Positions 35,592-43,712 of a stretch of DNA of 64,000 bases are shown one piece after another (the first letter of the stretch is position 1; each line of letters begins with the position of its first letter). The stretch comes from Silvibacterium bohemicum (GTDB lineage: Bacteria > Acidobacteriota > Terriglobia > Terriglobales > Acidobacteriaceae): positions 744,001-808,000 of the forward strand of contig NZ_LBHJ01000001.1 of the NCBI RefSeq assembly GCF_001006305.1, written 5' to 3'. A program made the translations under genes and the position numbers. Under the pieces are notes generated by a model. The model was not told the origin of the DNA and made no database searches. It saw only the letters and a list, made by a program, of their open reading frames with translations.

Positions 35592-36401
35592 ATGGGCCAC
35601 TCTGCCACGCTCGAAATCAGAAGTGAGAATGGCGTCGTCACCATCACCATGAATCGTCCGGAGAAGCGCAACGCGCTGAACCCGGCGATGATCGAAGATC
35701 TGACCGGCGCCTTTCTCGCAGCTGCGAACGATCCCTCCTGCGGAGTCATCATTCTCACCGGCGCAGGCCCGTCCTTTTGCGCCGGACTGGACCTCGAGCA
35801 TCTCGAAGCCATGCGCGACAAGAGCCCCCAGGAACACCGCATCGATTCGGAGCGGATTGCCCGCCTGTTGCGCACCCTCTATGACCTGCAAAAGCCTACC
35901 ATCGCTGCCGTCAATGGCGCGGCCATCGCCGGCGGCATGGGCCTTGCCACTCTCTGCGACTTCACACTCGCCATCCCCAAAGCCAAATTCGGATATACCG
36001 AGGTCAAGATTGGCTTCATCCCCGCCATCGTCTCGGTTTTTCTGCGCAGCCAGATCGGCGACAAGCGCTCTCGCGACCTGCTGCTGACAGGCCGCCTGAT
36101 CGATGCAGCCGAGGCGTTTGATCTAGGACTGGTCACCCGCATCGTCCCCCAGGAAAATCTGATGGAAGAGACCTACCGGCTGGCGCAGCGCCTGCTGGCC
36201 AACAGTCCCTCGGCGCTGCAGGCGACGAAGAGACTCATCGGAGAATTCACGCGCTCTCAGCTGGATCGGCAAATTGAGGCTGCCATCGTGGCCAATGCCC
36301 AGGCCCGGGATACCGACGATTTCAGGGAGGGAATCAGAGCCTTCCTCGAAAAGCGCAGCCCGGAGTGGCCTTCGCGATCTGTGCCATCGAAGACTATTTG
36401 A
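35592..36401 (+). CDS. enoyl-CoA hydratase/isomerase (crotonase) family protein
   Basis: 269 residues. Crotonase motifs are present: NRPEKRNALNPAMIEDL, the oxyanion-hole segment SFCAGLDLEHLEAMRD, and NGAAIAGGMGLATLCDFTLA. The second catalytic segment reads KFGYTEVKIGFIPAIVS, with Glu retained in YTEV. GAGGAAG lies 5 bases before ATG. The place next to HMG-CoA lyase and the carboxyltransferase suggests a methylglutaconyl-CoA hydratase role in leucine catabolism; another enoyl-CoA substrate cannot be excluded. Confidence 0.88.
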   Translation: MGHSATLEIRSENGVVTITMNRPEKRNALNPAMIEDLTGAFLAAANDPSCGVIILTGAGPSFCAGLDLEHLEAMRDKSPQEHRIDSERIARLLRTLYDLQKPTIAAVNGAAIAGGMGLATLCDFTLAIPKAKFGYTEVKIGFIPAIVSVFLRSQIGDKRSRDLLLTGRLIDAAEAFDLGLVTRIVPQENLMEETYRLAQRLLANSPSALQATKRLIGEFTRSQLDRQIEAAIVANAQARDTDDFREGIRAFLEKRSPEWPSRSVPSKTI

Positions 36402-36624
36402 GGTAGATCCGATTCAGGCTGATCTGACAAGACCGTCAGACCGGGGACGATGGTGTGCCCGAAGTCAGCAGAAGGACGCCTCGAGCACACCAATCCCAAA
36501 AAAGAGTTCCTTCCCGCGAGATCCAACCATCGAGAACTCTGTGTTTTTAAAGACGACGCCTCGTCGGAAAAAGACCCATCGGAAAGCGCAATCGAGGTTA
36601 TGCTGAACACTCGAAGGAGACATC

Positions 36625-36993
36625 ATGGCTCAGGTCACCGGAATCGGCGGAGCATTTTTGCGGGCGAAGGATCCGAAGGCGCTTTATGAGTGGTACGAGA
36701 AGCACCTCGGACTCACGAGACGAGACGGCTGCTTTGGTTTCGACCCTGCACAGCAGCGCGCTCGCGCCGTCGTCGCATTCTTTCGGACGGATGCCGACTA
36801 TTTCCCGGTAGCGCAGCCCGCGATGCTCAATTTTCATGTCGACGATCTTGACGCCATGCTCGACGCTTTGACCGCGGCTGGTGTGGAAGTCGATCCCAAA
36901 CGCGATCGTTACGACTTCGGAGACTTTGGCTGGTTCACCGACCCCGAGGGAAACCGTGTCGAATTGTGGCAGCCAAAAGAAAAAAATAAATGA
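36625..36993 (+). CDS. VOC family protein (glyoxalase/bleomycin-resistance fold)
   Basis: 122 residues, one VOC domain of paired beta-alpha-beta-beta-beta units: GIGGAFLRAKDPKALYEWYEKHLGL, NFHVDDLDAMLDALTAAGVEV, and the C-terminal DPEGNRVELWQP, where Glu is a typical metal ligand. The partner metal His sits in NFHV. Many such proteins are metal-dependent lyases or dioxygenases with unknown substrates. AAGGAG is well spaced before ATG. The stop overlaps the next start by 4 bases (ATGA), so the pair is translationally coupled. Confidence 0.87.
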   Translation: MAQVTGIGGAFLRAKDPKALYEWYEKHLGLTRRDGCFGFDPAQQRARAVVAFFRTDADYFPVAQPAMLNFHVDDLDAMLDALTAAGVEVDPKRDRYDFGDFGWFTDPEGNRVELWQPKEKNK

Positions 36994-37517
36994 CGGTGTG
37001 GGTGATTCTCGCCGGCCTGCCCGGCACCGGGAAGAGCACACTTGCCCGCGCTTTAGCCAATCGACTGGGCGGCGCGATTCTCGATAAAGACCGCGTCCGC
37101 CAAGCGCTTTTTCCCGGACCGCTCACTGACTACACGCGCGAGCAGGACGATCTCTGCATGCGCGCCATCTTTCATGCCGCAGCCTATCTGACCAGGAATG
37201 CTCGCGCCGAGTTCGTCTTTTTGGATGGCCGCACCTACTCTCGCCGGGAACAAATCGACGAGGCGGTGAGCGCCGCAGAACTGGCTGGAGCCGCATGGAA
37301 GATCCTGCACGTAGTCTGCGCCGACTCAGTTGCGGAACAACGGCTGGCGCGCCTCGATGCCGAGAATCCGGCGCGCAACCGCAACGCTGCACTCTATCGC
37401 GAGATCAAGGCTCGCTTCGAAGAAATATTGCTGCCGCACATGGTTGTAGATACAACCGGCGGAGTCGACGGATTCGCCGTGGATGCGATCGTAGACGAAC
37501 TATCGAAGGGTAGGTGA
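36990..37517 (+). CDS. P-loop kinase-like ATPase (AAA_33 type)
   Basis: 175 residues. Walker A is GLPGTGKST (about 7-15). A second segment RARAEFVFLDGRTYSRREQ resembles the Walker B/lid area of small kinases in the AAA_33/zeta-toxin-like group, with the LID-like R-rich segment VAEQRLARLDAENPARNRNAALYREIKARFE. It probably phosphorylates a small molecule or protein. It overlaps the upstream VOC gene by 4 bases, so they act together or are at least co-expressed. No antitoxin is adjacent, so a toxin role is unlikely. Confidence 0.83.
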   Translation: MTVWVILAGLPGTGKSTLARALANRLGGAILDKDRVRQALFPGPLTDYTREQDDLCMRAIFHAAAYLTRNARAEFVFLDGRTYSRREQIDEAVSAAELAGAAWKILHVVCADSVAEQRLARLDAENPARNRNAALYREIKARFEEILLPHMVVDTTGGVDGFAVDAIVDELSKGR

Positions 37518-37536
37518 TCCGCGCCTGCGGATCACC
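37513..37536. terminator. 10 bp palindrome between convergent genes
   Basis: GGTGATCCGC and GCGGATCACC pair perfectly around a 4-base loop. It overlaps the stop of the P-loop gene. There is no T run, so it may act as a weak bidirectional terminator. Confidence 0.5.
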
Positions 37537-37546
37537 GGACGTTCTA

Positions 37547-37828
37547 CTACGTATTGCTGCCGTTTAATGGAGTGGATTGGCCTGCGGGAGTGATGAGCCA
37601 GACTTGAACGGTATAAGACGAAGGCTTTGTCTGTGCAGAGACATACTTCTGAGCATCGGCCAGGGCCGAAAAGAGACCGACTACGGCGCCATTCAGGCTG
37701 ACGATCACGCCGATAGGTCCGAGGTTCACTGTGGAAGATGTGGTCTGAGCATCCGCCTTTGGCATGATCGCTGCCGCTCCTGCGATTGCCATGGCTCCGA
37801 AAAACTTACGACGATTGGTATTCAACAC
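37547..37828 (-). CDS. small exported protein with Tat-like signal
   Basis: 93 residues. The N terminus NRRKFFGAMAIAGAAAIMPKADAQ has a twin-arginine pair and a short hydrophobic core, as in Tat substrates. The mature part is about 65 residues, rich in Val, Ser and Thr (VNLGPIGVIVSLNGAVVGLF; SSYTVQVWLITPAG), likely a small beta-rich fold. Unknown family. It is alone on its strand between two plus-strand units and may bind a cofactor if it really uses Tat; that is inference. Confidence 0.65.
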   Translation of the reverse strand: MLNTNRRKFFGAMAIAGAAAIMPKADAQTTSSTVNLGPIGVIVSLNGAVVGLFSALADAQKYVSAQTKPSSYTVQVWLITPAGQSTPLNGSNT

Positions 37829-38091
37829 TTCACCCCTGCAGAGATTCGATTGCCCGAACCGTTTCCAAGATAGGCTTCACGCTCTGGTTTTGAGATCGAT
37901 CATTTCTCACTCTAGAGGTCGATTTGGTAACTGCGCAAAGCATCAATGGTACTCGCCGGTGCGGTTACTTTTCCGGCGCGAGCGAATTGCCAGGCGATAG
38001 TTCTTTGCATCTGTTGCGATGGGTGGAGGTGTCTTAGGGATGAATTGATTTTCATTGCGGAGATGTATTATGCCGCTGAAGGAGAACAGGG

Positions 38092-39117
38092 ATGGCAAAC
38101 ACGAAGACCGGTCGATTCGCGCAGGTAGTCAGCAAAGGCGGCCCCATTGAAGTGGTGACGAGGGAGGTGGCCGAGCCCGCATTGGGAGAGGTCCGGGTCA
38201 GGGTGCAGGCATGTGGCGTTTGCCATAGCGATTCGGTCACCAAGGAAGGAATTTTCCCGATTCCCTATCCGCGCGTGCCCGGCCACGAAGTCGCTGGCCT
38301 GGTGGATGCGCTGGGCGAAGGCGTGACGGAGTGGAAGGTTGGACAACGGGTCGGCATCGGTTGGTATGGAGGCCATTGCGGCAAATGCGAGCCATGCCGC
38401 CGCGGTGATCACGTCTGCTGCCAGAATCTGCGCATCCCCGGTATCTCCTATGACGGAGGGTATGCCGATTACCTGATCGCGCCGGCGATGGCCCTGGCCG
38501 CCGTGCCTGACGCGCTCAGCGGCGCGGAGGTCGGGCCTCTGCTGTGCGCCGGCATCACTACCTTCAATGCGATTCGCAACAGCGGCGCGCGTCCTCCTGA
38601 CACGGTCGCCATTCTGGGCATGGGTGGTCTGGGGCATCTCGGAGTACAGTACGCCGCGAAAATGGGATTTCGCACCGTCGCCATCGCCCGTGGTGCACAC
38701 AATGCCGAGTTTGCGCATAAGCTGGGCGCGCATCACTACATCGATAGCACCAAAGAAGACGTGGCCCAGTCCCTGCAGAAGCTGGGCGGAGCCAGAACAA
38801 TTCTGGCCACCATCACCAATGCCGATGCCATGTCGGCAGCCATTGGCGGACTAGGCTATAAAGGAAACTTTGTGATCGTCGGAGTACCGTCCGATCCGCT
38901 GAAGGTCTCCGTGCTGCCGCTGATCTTCGCCAAACAGGCTGTTTCGGGATGGCCGAGCGGCACGTCGATGGACTCTGAGGACACGCTCAAGTTCAGCGAG
39001 ATCACTGGAGTTCGTCCCCTGATCGAGACTTTCCCTCTGGACAAGGCCGCCGAAGCCTACGACCGCATGATAAGCGGGAAAGCCCGCTTCCGCGTAGTAC
39101 TGGAAACCGGAGCTTAG
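38092..39117 (+). CDS. zinc-dependent alcohol dehydrogenase
   Basis: 341 residues, MDR superfamily. Catalytic zinc ligands are seen as Cys in ACGVCHSD and His-Glu in PGHEVAGLVDALGEG; the structural zinc lobe is CGKCEPCRRGDHVC. The Rossmann motif GMGGLGHLGVQYA follows, then the substrate side FVIVGVP. It would oxidise alcohols or reduce aldehydes with NAD(P)H; length and motifs match the propanol-preferring AdhA group. GAAGGAGA lies upstream of the ATG. Monocistronic from spacing. Confidence 0.93.
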   Translation: MANTKTGRFAQVVSKGGPIEVVTREVAEPALGEVRVRVQACGVCHSDSVTKEGIFPIPYPRVPGHEVAGLVDALGEGVTEWKVGQRVGIGWYGGHCGKCEPCRRGDHVCCQNLRIPGISYDGGYADYLIAPAMALAAVPDALSGAEVGPLLCAGITTFNAIRNSGARPPDTVAILGMGGLGHLGVQYAAKMGFRTVAIARGAHNAEFAHKLGAHHYIDSTKEDVAQSLQKLGGARTILATITNADAMSAAIGGLGYKGNFVIVGVPSDPLKVSVLPLIFAKQAVSGWPSGTSMDSEDTLKFSEITGVRPLIETFPLDKAAEAYDRMISGKARFRVVLETGA

Positions 39118-39261
39118 AGTCCGATAGGTCCAAAGCCCGCGCAGCCTTTCTCCGTCCGGAGATTTGCTGCGCGGTTTCCACCCTGCGCTATTGACGGCGT
39201 GATAGCTGGCGACTCCGGCTGTTATGCTCTTTCTTTCACACCTTCATTTTCCTGGAGAGCT

Positions 39262-40965
39262 ATGCGGCCCCTATTAGGCTTAGTTCTTGCCCTTCTGTCT
39301 GCTGCAGGCGCCCAAGCCCAGCGTGTTGAAGTTACGATCCCCGGCACTGGGCCTTTGCGTGGCCACTTAATCCTGGTCTTTGCCAAAAACACAGAATCCG
39401 AGCCGCGCATGCAACTGGAGGAGAACTACCTCTCAGCGCAGGGATTTGGCGTCGATGTTGAAAACGCTGCTCCGGGCTCGACGGTGGTCGTGGATGCCAA
39501 GACGATCGGCTTCCCGCGCCGCTCGCTTGCCGATCTCGATGCCGGCGACTACACGGTACAGGCGGTCTTCAACGTTTACGAGCAGTTCCATCTGGCATCG
39601 GGTAAGACAGTCTGGCTGCCGCCAGACAAGGGCGAGGGTCAGCACTGGAATTTGAAGCCCGGCAATCCTTATAACGCACCCGTGAGCGTGCATTTCGATC
39701 CGAAGTCCGGTAAGACGCTGAAGCTCACGCTGGACAAGGTGATTCCTCCCATCGAAGGGACGGACCAGGACCCAGCAGTGATGGCGGCTAAGGATCCCGG
39801 TGCGAAATGGCTGAAGTTCATGCGCTTCCGCAGCGAGAAGCTGAGCAGGTTCTGGGGCCGGGACATGTATCTAGGCGCATGGGTGCTGCTTCCCGACGGC
39901 TTCGACGAGCATCCAGACGCACGCTATCCATTGGTGGTCTATCAGGACCACTACCATGCGGGATTTGGACCACTGCCGTTTGTTACGACGAAGCCTGATG
40001 CCAAAAACGCGCCGCGCAGGGCAGCGGCCGGATACAAGTTCTTTCAGGATTGGACTTCAGGACGACTGCCGCACGTGATCATGATCTATGTGCAGAACGC
40101 GAACCCTTACTACGACGATTCCTATGTCGTCGATTCAGCGAATGTCGGTCCGTATGGTTCCGCTATCAACGAAGAGCTGATTCCGGCGATCGAAGCGAAG
40201 TACCGCGGTATCGGGCAGGGATGGGCGCGAGCAACCTTTGGTGGATCGACCGGGGGATGGGAGGCTCTGGCTACGCAGGTGTTCTATCCCGACATGTATA
40301 ACGGGACCGATGCGGCCTGCCCCGATCCGGTGGACTTCCACGCATACCAAAACATTGATCTCTACAACGATGCAAATGCCTTTGTTCGCAGAGGAGATTT
40401 CGGCGAGGTTCCCGTAGCTGCCGACCGTAAGCCCGACGGCACCATCATCGCGACCGCCGAGAGCGAGTTTCGCTTCGAGTATGTACTCGGCACGCATGGC
40501 CGCTCGACCGAGCAGTGGGATATCTGGCAGGCAGTGTTTTCGCCGGCTGGGACGGATGGATACCCAGCCGATGTCCTCGATCCGCTAACGGGCGCCGTCG
40601 ACAAGAAGGTGGTCGACTACTGGCACGATCACTATGACCTGACGGCGATTCTGCAGCGCGACTGGCCGGTATTGGGGCCGAAGCTCGAAGGCAAGTTGCA
40701 CGTGGCGGTCGGCGACGGCGATACCTACTTCCTGAACAATGCCGTGCATCTCTTGCAGACTGCGCTCGACTCCACGCGCAATCCGCACTCCGACGCAACC
40801 TTTCAGTACGGCCCGGGTATGCCGCATTGCTACACCGGAGGTCCGCCGGAATACACCATGCAGGAGAACAACGCCAACTGGCCGCAGCGCGTGCTGCCCC
40901 TGATGGCGGATCACATGTTGAAGACCGCACCCGCAGGTGCGGACGTGAAGAGCTGGCGGTATTGA
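39262..40965 (+). CDS. secreted esterase/alpha-beta hydrolase (PF00756-like)
   Basis: 567 residues from ATG 39262, supported by GGAG and a signal peptide (MRPLLGLVLALLSAAGAQAQ); an upstream ATG gives a non-signal extension. The N-terminal ~200 residues form a beta-rich domain. The hydrolase part begins near LGAWVLLPDGFDEHPDARYPLVVYQDHYHAGFG; the nucleophile elbow is ATFGGSTGGWEALA, and a late His lies in GPGMPHCYTGG. The layout recalls enterochelin-esterase or feruloyl-esterase-like enzymes, some of which act on plant cell wall esters. Substrate is unknown. It is followed by an unrelated TetR gene on the other strand. Confidence 0.82.
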   Translation: MRPLLGLVLALLSAAGAQAQRVEVTIPGTGPLRGHLILVFAKNTESEPRMQLEENYLSAQGFGVDVENAAPGSTVVVDAKTIGFPRRSLADLDAGDYTVQAVFNVYEQFHLASGKTVWLPPDKGEGQHWNLKPGNPYNAPVSVHFDPKSGKTLKLTLDKVIPPIEGTDQDPAVMAAKDPGAKWLKFMRFRSEKLSRFWGRDMYLGAWVLLPDGFDEHPDARYPLVVYQDHYHAGFGPLPFVTTKPDAKNAPRRAAAGYKFFQDWTSGRLPHVIMIYVQNANPYYDDSYVVDSANVGPYGSAINEELIPAIEAKYRGIGQGWARATFGGSTGGWEALATQVFYPDMYNGTDAACPDPVDFHAYQNIDLYNDANAFVRRGDFGEVPVAADRKPDGTIIATAESEFRFEYVLGTHGRSTEQWDIWQAVFSPAGTDGYPADVLDPLTGAVDKKVVDYWHDHYDLTAILQRDWPVLGPKLEGKLHVAVGDGDTYFLNNAVHLLQTALDSTRNPHSDATFQYGPGMPHCYTGGPPEYTMQENNANWPQRVLPLMADHMLKTAPAGADVKSWRY

Positions 40966-41055
40966 AGGTTCGGTTCACATGAACTGCTAGCCGTGGACCG
41001 CATTACCGCCCCAGCAAAGAAGACGCAAGTCCTATCGTCCTTGCGGGAACACGCA

Positions 41056-41697
41056 TCACGCAAGTTGTGATGCGGTACAGGTACGCAGATAGGCGTGAAC
41101 CAACACGATGAGTTCCTCACGCAGAGCCTCGGCTTCGCGCTCCGGAAACTTTGCCTCCAACAGCCTTCGCGCTACGCCGTTGAGCGCCGCCAGGACAACC
41201 GTCGCCACGACTTCGGGATCTTTCGTGAGGCCTTCTCTCGCGGTGGCAAACAGCTCCGCGACGCTGCGGCGCGAGCGCTCGCTCGACGCCTTGCTGATAG
41301 CTGCGCCATCCACGTCGGAGCTCACGGCGTAGAGCGTTGCGCTCTCCTTCACATTGCGCATCTTCGCATCGAGGTACGCGAAGACGAGAGCCGTTCCCAT
41401 CTCCAGAAGCCCATCGGACTTGTGCTTCTCGCATATATCTCCGATAGCCCTGCTTACTCCATCCATGTGCCGCCTGAGACATGCCTGCAGAAGCGCACTT
41501 TTATTGGGGAAATACTGGTACAGCGTTCCCACCGACACGCCCGCGCGCTGAGCGACCCGCGTGGTCGTCAGCCGTTCCTTGCCCACTGCAAGCAGAACCT
41601 GAAGCGTGGCCTGCAGGATGGCTTCGACGCTGGCGGCGGAACGCACCTGAACCGGCGTCTTTCGCGGCTGTAGCACGGCTCTGGCTGCTCTCGGCAA
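41056..41697 (-). CDS. TetR family transcriptional repressor
   Basis: 213 residues. The N-terminal HTH (about 20-66) reads ASVEAILQATLQVLLAVGKERLTTTRVAQRAGVSVGTLYQYFPNKSALLQACL, which is the standard TetR signature. The C-terminal ligand domain is helical and unclassified. The start is TTG at 41697 with GGAG about 8 bases upstream. The divergent neighbour is an aldo/keto reductase, the probable target; two palindromes lie in the 92 bp gap. The inducer is unknown. Confidence 0.93.
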   Translation of the reverse strand: MPRAARAVLQPRKTPVQVRSAASVEAILQATLQVLLAVGKERLTTTRVAQRAGVSVGTLYQYFPNKSALLQACLRRHMDGVSRAIGDICEKHKSDGLLEMGTALVFAYLDAKMRNVKESATLYAVSSDVDGAAISKASSERSRRSVAELFATAREGLTKDPEVVATVVLAALNGVARRLLEAKFPEREAEALREELIVLVHAYLRTCTASQLA

Positions 41698-41713
41698 ATG
41701 CGAACTCCGAAAC

Positions 41714-41756
41714 TGAAGTTATCTTCATCTAACCACAAGCGGCTCGAATCGAGCCG
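41714..41756. promoter_or_regulatory. two candidate TetR operators in the divergent promoter
   Basis: TGAAG-TTAT-CTTCA (41714-41727) and CGGCTCGA-A-TCGAGCCG (41740-41756) are both perfect palindromes within the short gap between the TetR gene and the aldo/keto reductase. Confidence 0.5.
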
Positions 41757-41760
41757 ATGA

Positions 41761-41788
41761 AGAGATGGAGACAGAGAGATGGAGACAG
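41761..41788 (+). repeat. 14 bp tandem duplication at a ribosome-binding site
   Basis: AGAGATGGAGACAG occurs twice head to tail immediately before the aldo/keto reductase ATG at 41790; each copy brings a GGAG, so the gene has two possible Shine-Dalgarno sites. Confidence 0.7.
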
Positions 41789-41789
41789 A

Positions 41790-42674
41790 ATGACGAATGC
41801 AGAAAAACTCGGCGGCGCCTTCACGCTGCCTGGCACCAAATTCACTATCAAGCGCATGGGTTATGGCGCGATGCAGCTTGCCGGTACTCACGTATGGGGT
41901 CCGCCTAAAGACCGGGCGCAGGCCGTTGCCGTTTTGCAGGAGGCATTGGAATCAGGCGTCGATCACATCGACACCAGCGATTTTTATGGTCCGCATGTCA
42001 CCAACCAGATCATCCGCGAAGCGCTGCATCCCTATCCCGATCACCTCGTCATCGTGACGAAGGTAGGCGCGGTGCGCGGTGACGATGCCTCATGGAACCC
42101 CGCGCACAGTCCGGCCGAGCTGACGAAGGCGGTGCATGACAACCTGCGCAACCTCGGAGTCGAAGCGCTGGATGTCGTCAACCTGCGCGTGTGGGGGGAG
42201 ATCCACAAGCCAGGCAAGGAATCGATTGAGCCCCAGTTCACGGCGCTTGCCGAGCTGCAGAGGCAAGGATTGATCCGGCACCTCGGGATCAGCAACGCGA
42301 CCGCGGCGCAGATCGAGGAGGCGCGCGCCATCGCGCCCGTGGTCTGCGTGCAGAACCACTACAATGTCGCCCACCGCGAAGACGACACGCTGGTCGACGA
42401 CCTCGCAGCGAAGGGCATCGCCTATGTGCCGTTCTTCCCGCTCGGCGGATTCACCCCGCTTCAATCCACGGAGCTTTCGGATGTCGCCGCGAGCCTCGGC
42501 TACACGCCGATGCAGGTAGCGCTCGCCTGGCTGCTGCACCGCTCGCCCAACATTCTGCTGATCCCCGGCACGTCGTCACCCGGCCACCTGCGTGAGAACC
42601 TGGCTGCGGCCGAGCTGGCGCTCTCTTCAAAAGCGCTGGAACAGTTGAACTCGATCAGCGTTTCCGCGGCATAA
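41790..42674 (+). CDS. aldo/keto reductase
   Basis: 294 residues from the ATG at 41790, the first with the GGAG-containing repeat ahead; the 11-codon extension upstream translates the repeat itself. The (beta/alpha)8 barrel shows GYGAMQLAGT, the catalytic Asp-Tyr segment VDHIDTSDFYGPHVTNQII, Lys in LVIVTKVGAV and the NADPH-binding end IPGTSSPGHLRENLAA. It reduces carbonyls with NADPH; substrate is unknown. The divergent TetR gene probably controls it. The stop codon lies in another 14 bp tandem duplication. Confidence 0.92.
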   Translation: MTNAEKLGGAFTLPGTKFTIKRMGYGAMQLAGTHVWGPPKDRAQAVAVLQEALESGVDHIDTSDFYGPHVTNQIIREALHPYPDHLVIVTKVGAVRGDDASWNPAHSPAELTKAVHDNLRNLGVEALDVVNLRVWGEIHKPGKESIEPQFTALAELQRQGLIRHLGISNATAAQIEEARAIAPVVCVQNHYNVAHREDDTLVDDLAAKGIAYVPFFPLGGFTPLQSTELSDVAASLGYTPMQVALAWLLHRSPNILLIPGTSSPGHLRENLAAAELALSSKALEQLNSISVSAA

Positions 42675-42699
42675 GAGTTAAGCCCTAAGAGTTAAGCCC
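42672..42699 (+). repeat. 14 bp tandem duplication across the aldo/keto reductase stop codon
   Basis: TAAGAGTTAAGCCC is present twice in direct succession; the first base triplet is the stop codon. It abuts the terminator hairpin at 42695. Confidence 0.7.
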
Positions 42700-42714
42700 G
42701 GAGCAATCCGGGCT
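42695..42714 (+). terminator. terminator hairpin left of the double-hairpin repeat
   Basis: AGCCCGGA-GCAA-TCCGGGCT, an 8 bp perfect stem. A near-duplicate (GCCCGGA-GTCA-TCCGGGC followed by TTT) occurs at 42844-42864, on the other side of a dispersed repeat. Confidence 0.6.
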
Positions 42715-42741
42715 ATGACCATTAACAAAGCCGTTCTCTTC

Positions 42742-42843
42742 GAAGGGTATGGCCTTCAGGCCGCACGTAAAGCAAGCGAATGTGAGTGGCTTTAGCCACC
42801 GAGGGAAAGCCACATCGCGCTACAAAGGTTTGTCATCAATCTC
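42742..42843. repeat. dispersed ~105 bp double-hairpin repeat, copy A
   Basis: It contains GGCCTTCAGGCC and GTGGCTTTAGCCAC hairpins and shares about 80% of positions by eye with the copies at 49038 and 50661. It is flanked on both sides by near-identical terminator stems. Confidence 0.75.
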
Positions 42844-42864
42844 GCCCGGAGTCATCCGGGCTTT
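42844..42864 (+). terminator. terminator hairpin right of repeat copy A
   Basis: A 7 bp perfect stem, GCCCGGA against TCCGGGC, is followed by TTT. It pairs as a near-duplicate of the hairpin at 42695-42714. Confidence 0.55.
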
Positions 42865-42914
42865 CACTCGCCCGATACTTTGCTTGCCCCGGGTTTCCAG
42901 CTATGCTGGCGGCA

Positions 42915-43712
42915 ATGGATACTCCAGCTGTCGCCATGTTTGGTCTGACGCGCCGATTCGGCGAATTTACCGCGGTCGACGATCTCTCCTTCAGCGTGGC
43001 GCCGGGCCAGTTCTTCGGCTTCCTGGGACCGAACGGCGCGGGAAAATCCACCACCATCAAGATGCTCACCGGCCTGCTCGAGCCGACCGCGGGGCGCGTG
43101 GAGATCCTGGGCCAGAGCTTCACCTCCGCGTCGCTGGATCTCAAGCGTCAGATCGGCGTGGTGCCGGAGGGCATGGCTCTGCTCGGACGCCTCACCGCCG
43201 CCGAGTATCTGCGTTTTGTCGGACGCATGTACGGACTGGATCGCGAGACGACCAGCCGCCGCACCGAAGAGCTGTTGGATTTCATGAATCTGGCCAATGA
43301 GCCTAAGAAGCTGGTGACCGATTTCTCGCACGGCATGCAGAAGAAACTGGCGCTCGCCGCAGCCGTGATCCACGGACCCAAGGTGCTCTTCCTCGATGAG
43401 CCGTTTGAGGGAGTAGACGCGGTCGCTGCCGGCACTCTGAAGACCATGCTGCAGGGAATGATTCATCGCGGCGCGACGATCTTTCTCACCTCGCATGTCC
43501 TCGAAATAGTCGAGCGCCTCTGTTCGCACGTCGCCATCATCTACAAAGGCCGGCTGGTTGCCAACGGCTCGCTCGAAGACCTGCGTGCCGGAGTTGCATC
43601 GAGACTCCCCGGAGCAGCAGCGGAGGAACGTCTCACGCTCGAAGAGATTTTCCTGAACACCGTCGGAGCCGGAGGCGGTGAGCCTGTGCCGGAGCTGTCG
43701 TGGCTGGCATGA
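42915..43712 (+). CDS. ABC transporter ATP-binding protein
   Basis: 265 residues from the ATG at 42915; an alternative ATG at 42903 is equally possible. Walker A is GPNGAGKST, the signature is SHGMQKKLAL and Walker B is KVLFLDEPFEGVD, followed by a switch His in TSHVLEIVE. The class is the drug/antibiotic- or Na-exporter-type ATPase (CcmA-like). Its stop overlaps the permease start by 4 bases, forming a two-gene exporter. Substrate unknown. Confidence 0.93.
   Translation: MDTPAVAMFGLTRRFGEFTAVDDLSFSVAPGQFFGFLGPNGAGKSTTIKMLTGLLEPTAGRVEILGQSFTSASLDLKRQIGVVPEGMALLGRLTAAEYLRFVGRMYGLDRETTSRRTEELLDFMNLANEPKKLVTDFSHGMQKKLALAAAVIHGPKVLFLDEPFEGVDAVAAGTLKTMLQGMIHRGATIFLTSHVLEIVERLCSHVAIIYKGRLVANGSLEDLRAGVASRLPGAAAEERLTLEEIFLNTVGAGGGEPVPELSWLA

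Noticed and set aside
36990-37517. Zeta-type toxin reading of the P-loop gene
   Set aside because: No antitoxin is adjacent and it is coupled to a VOC gene; only the general kinase fold is supported.
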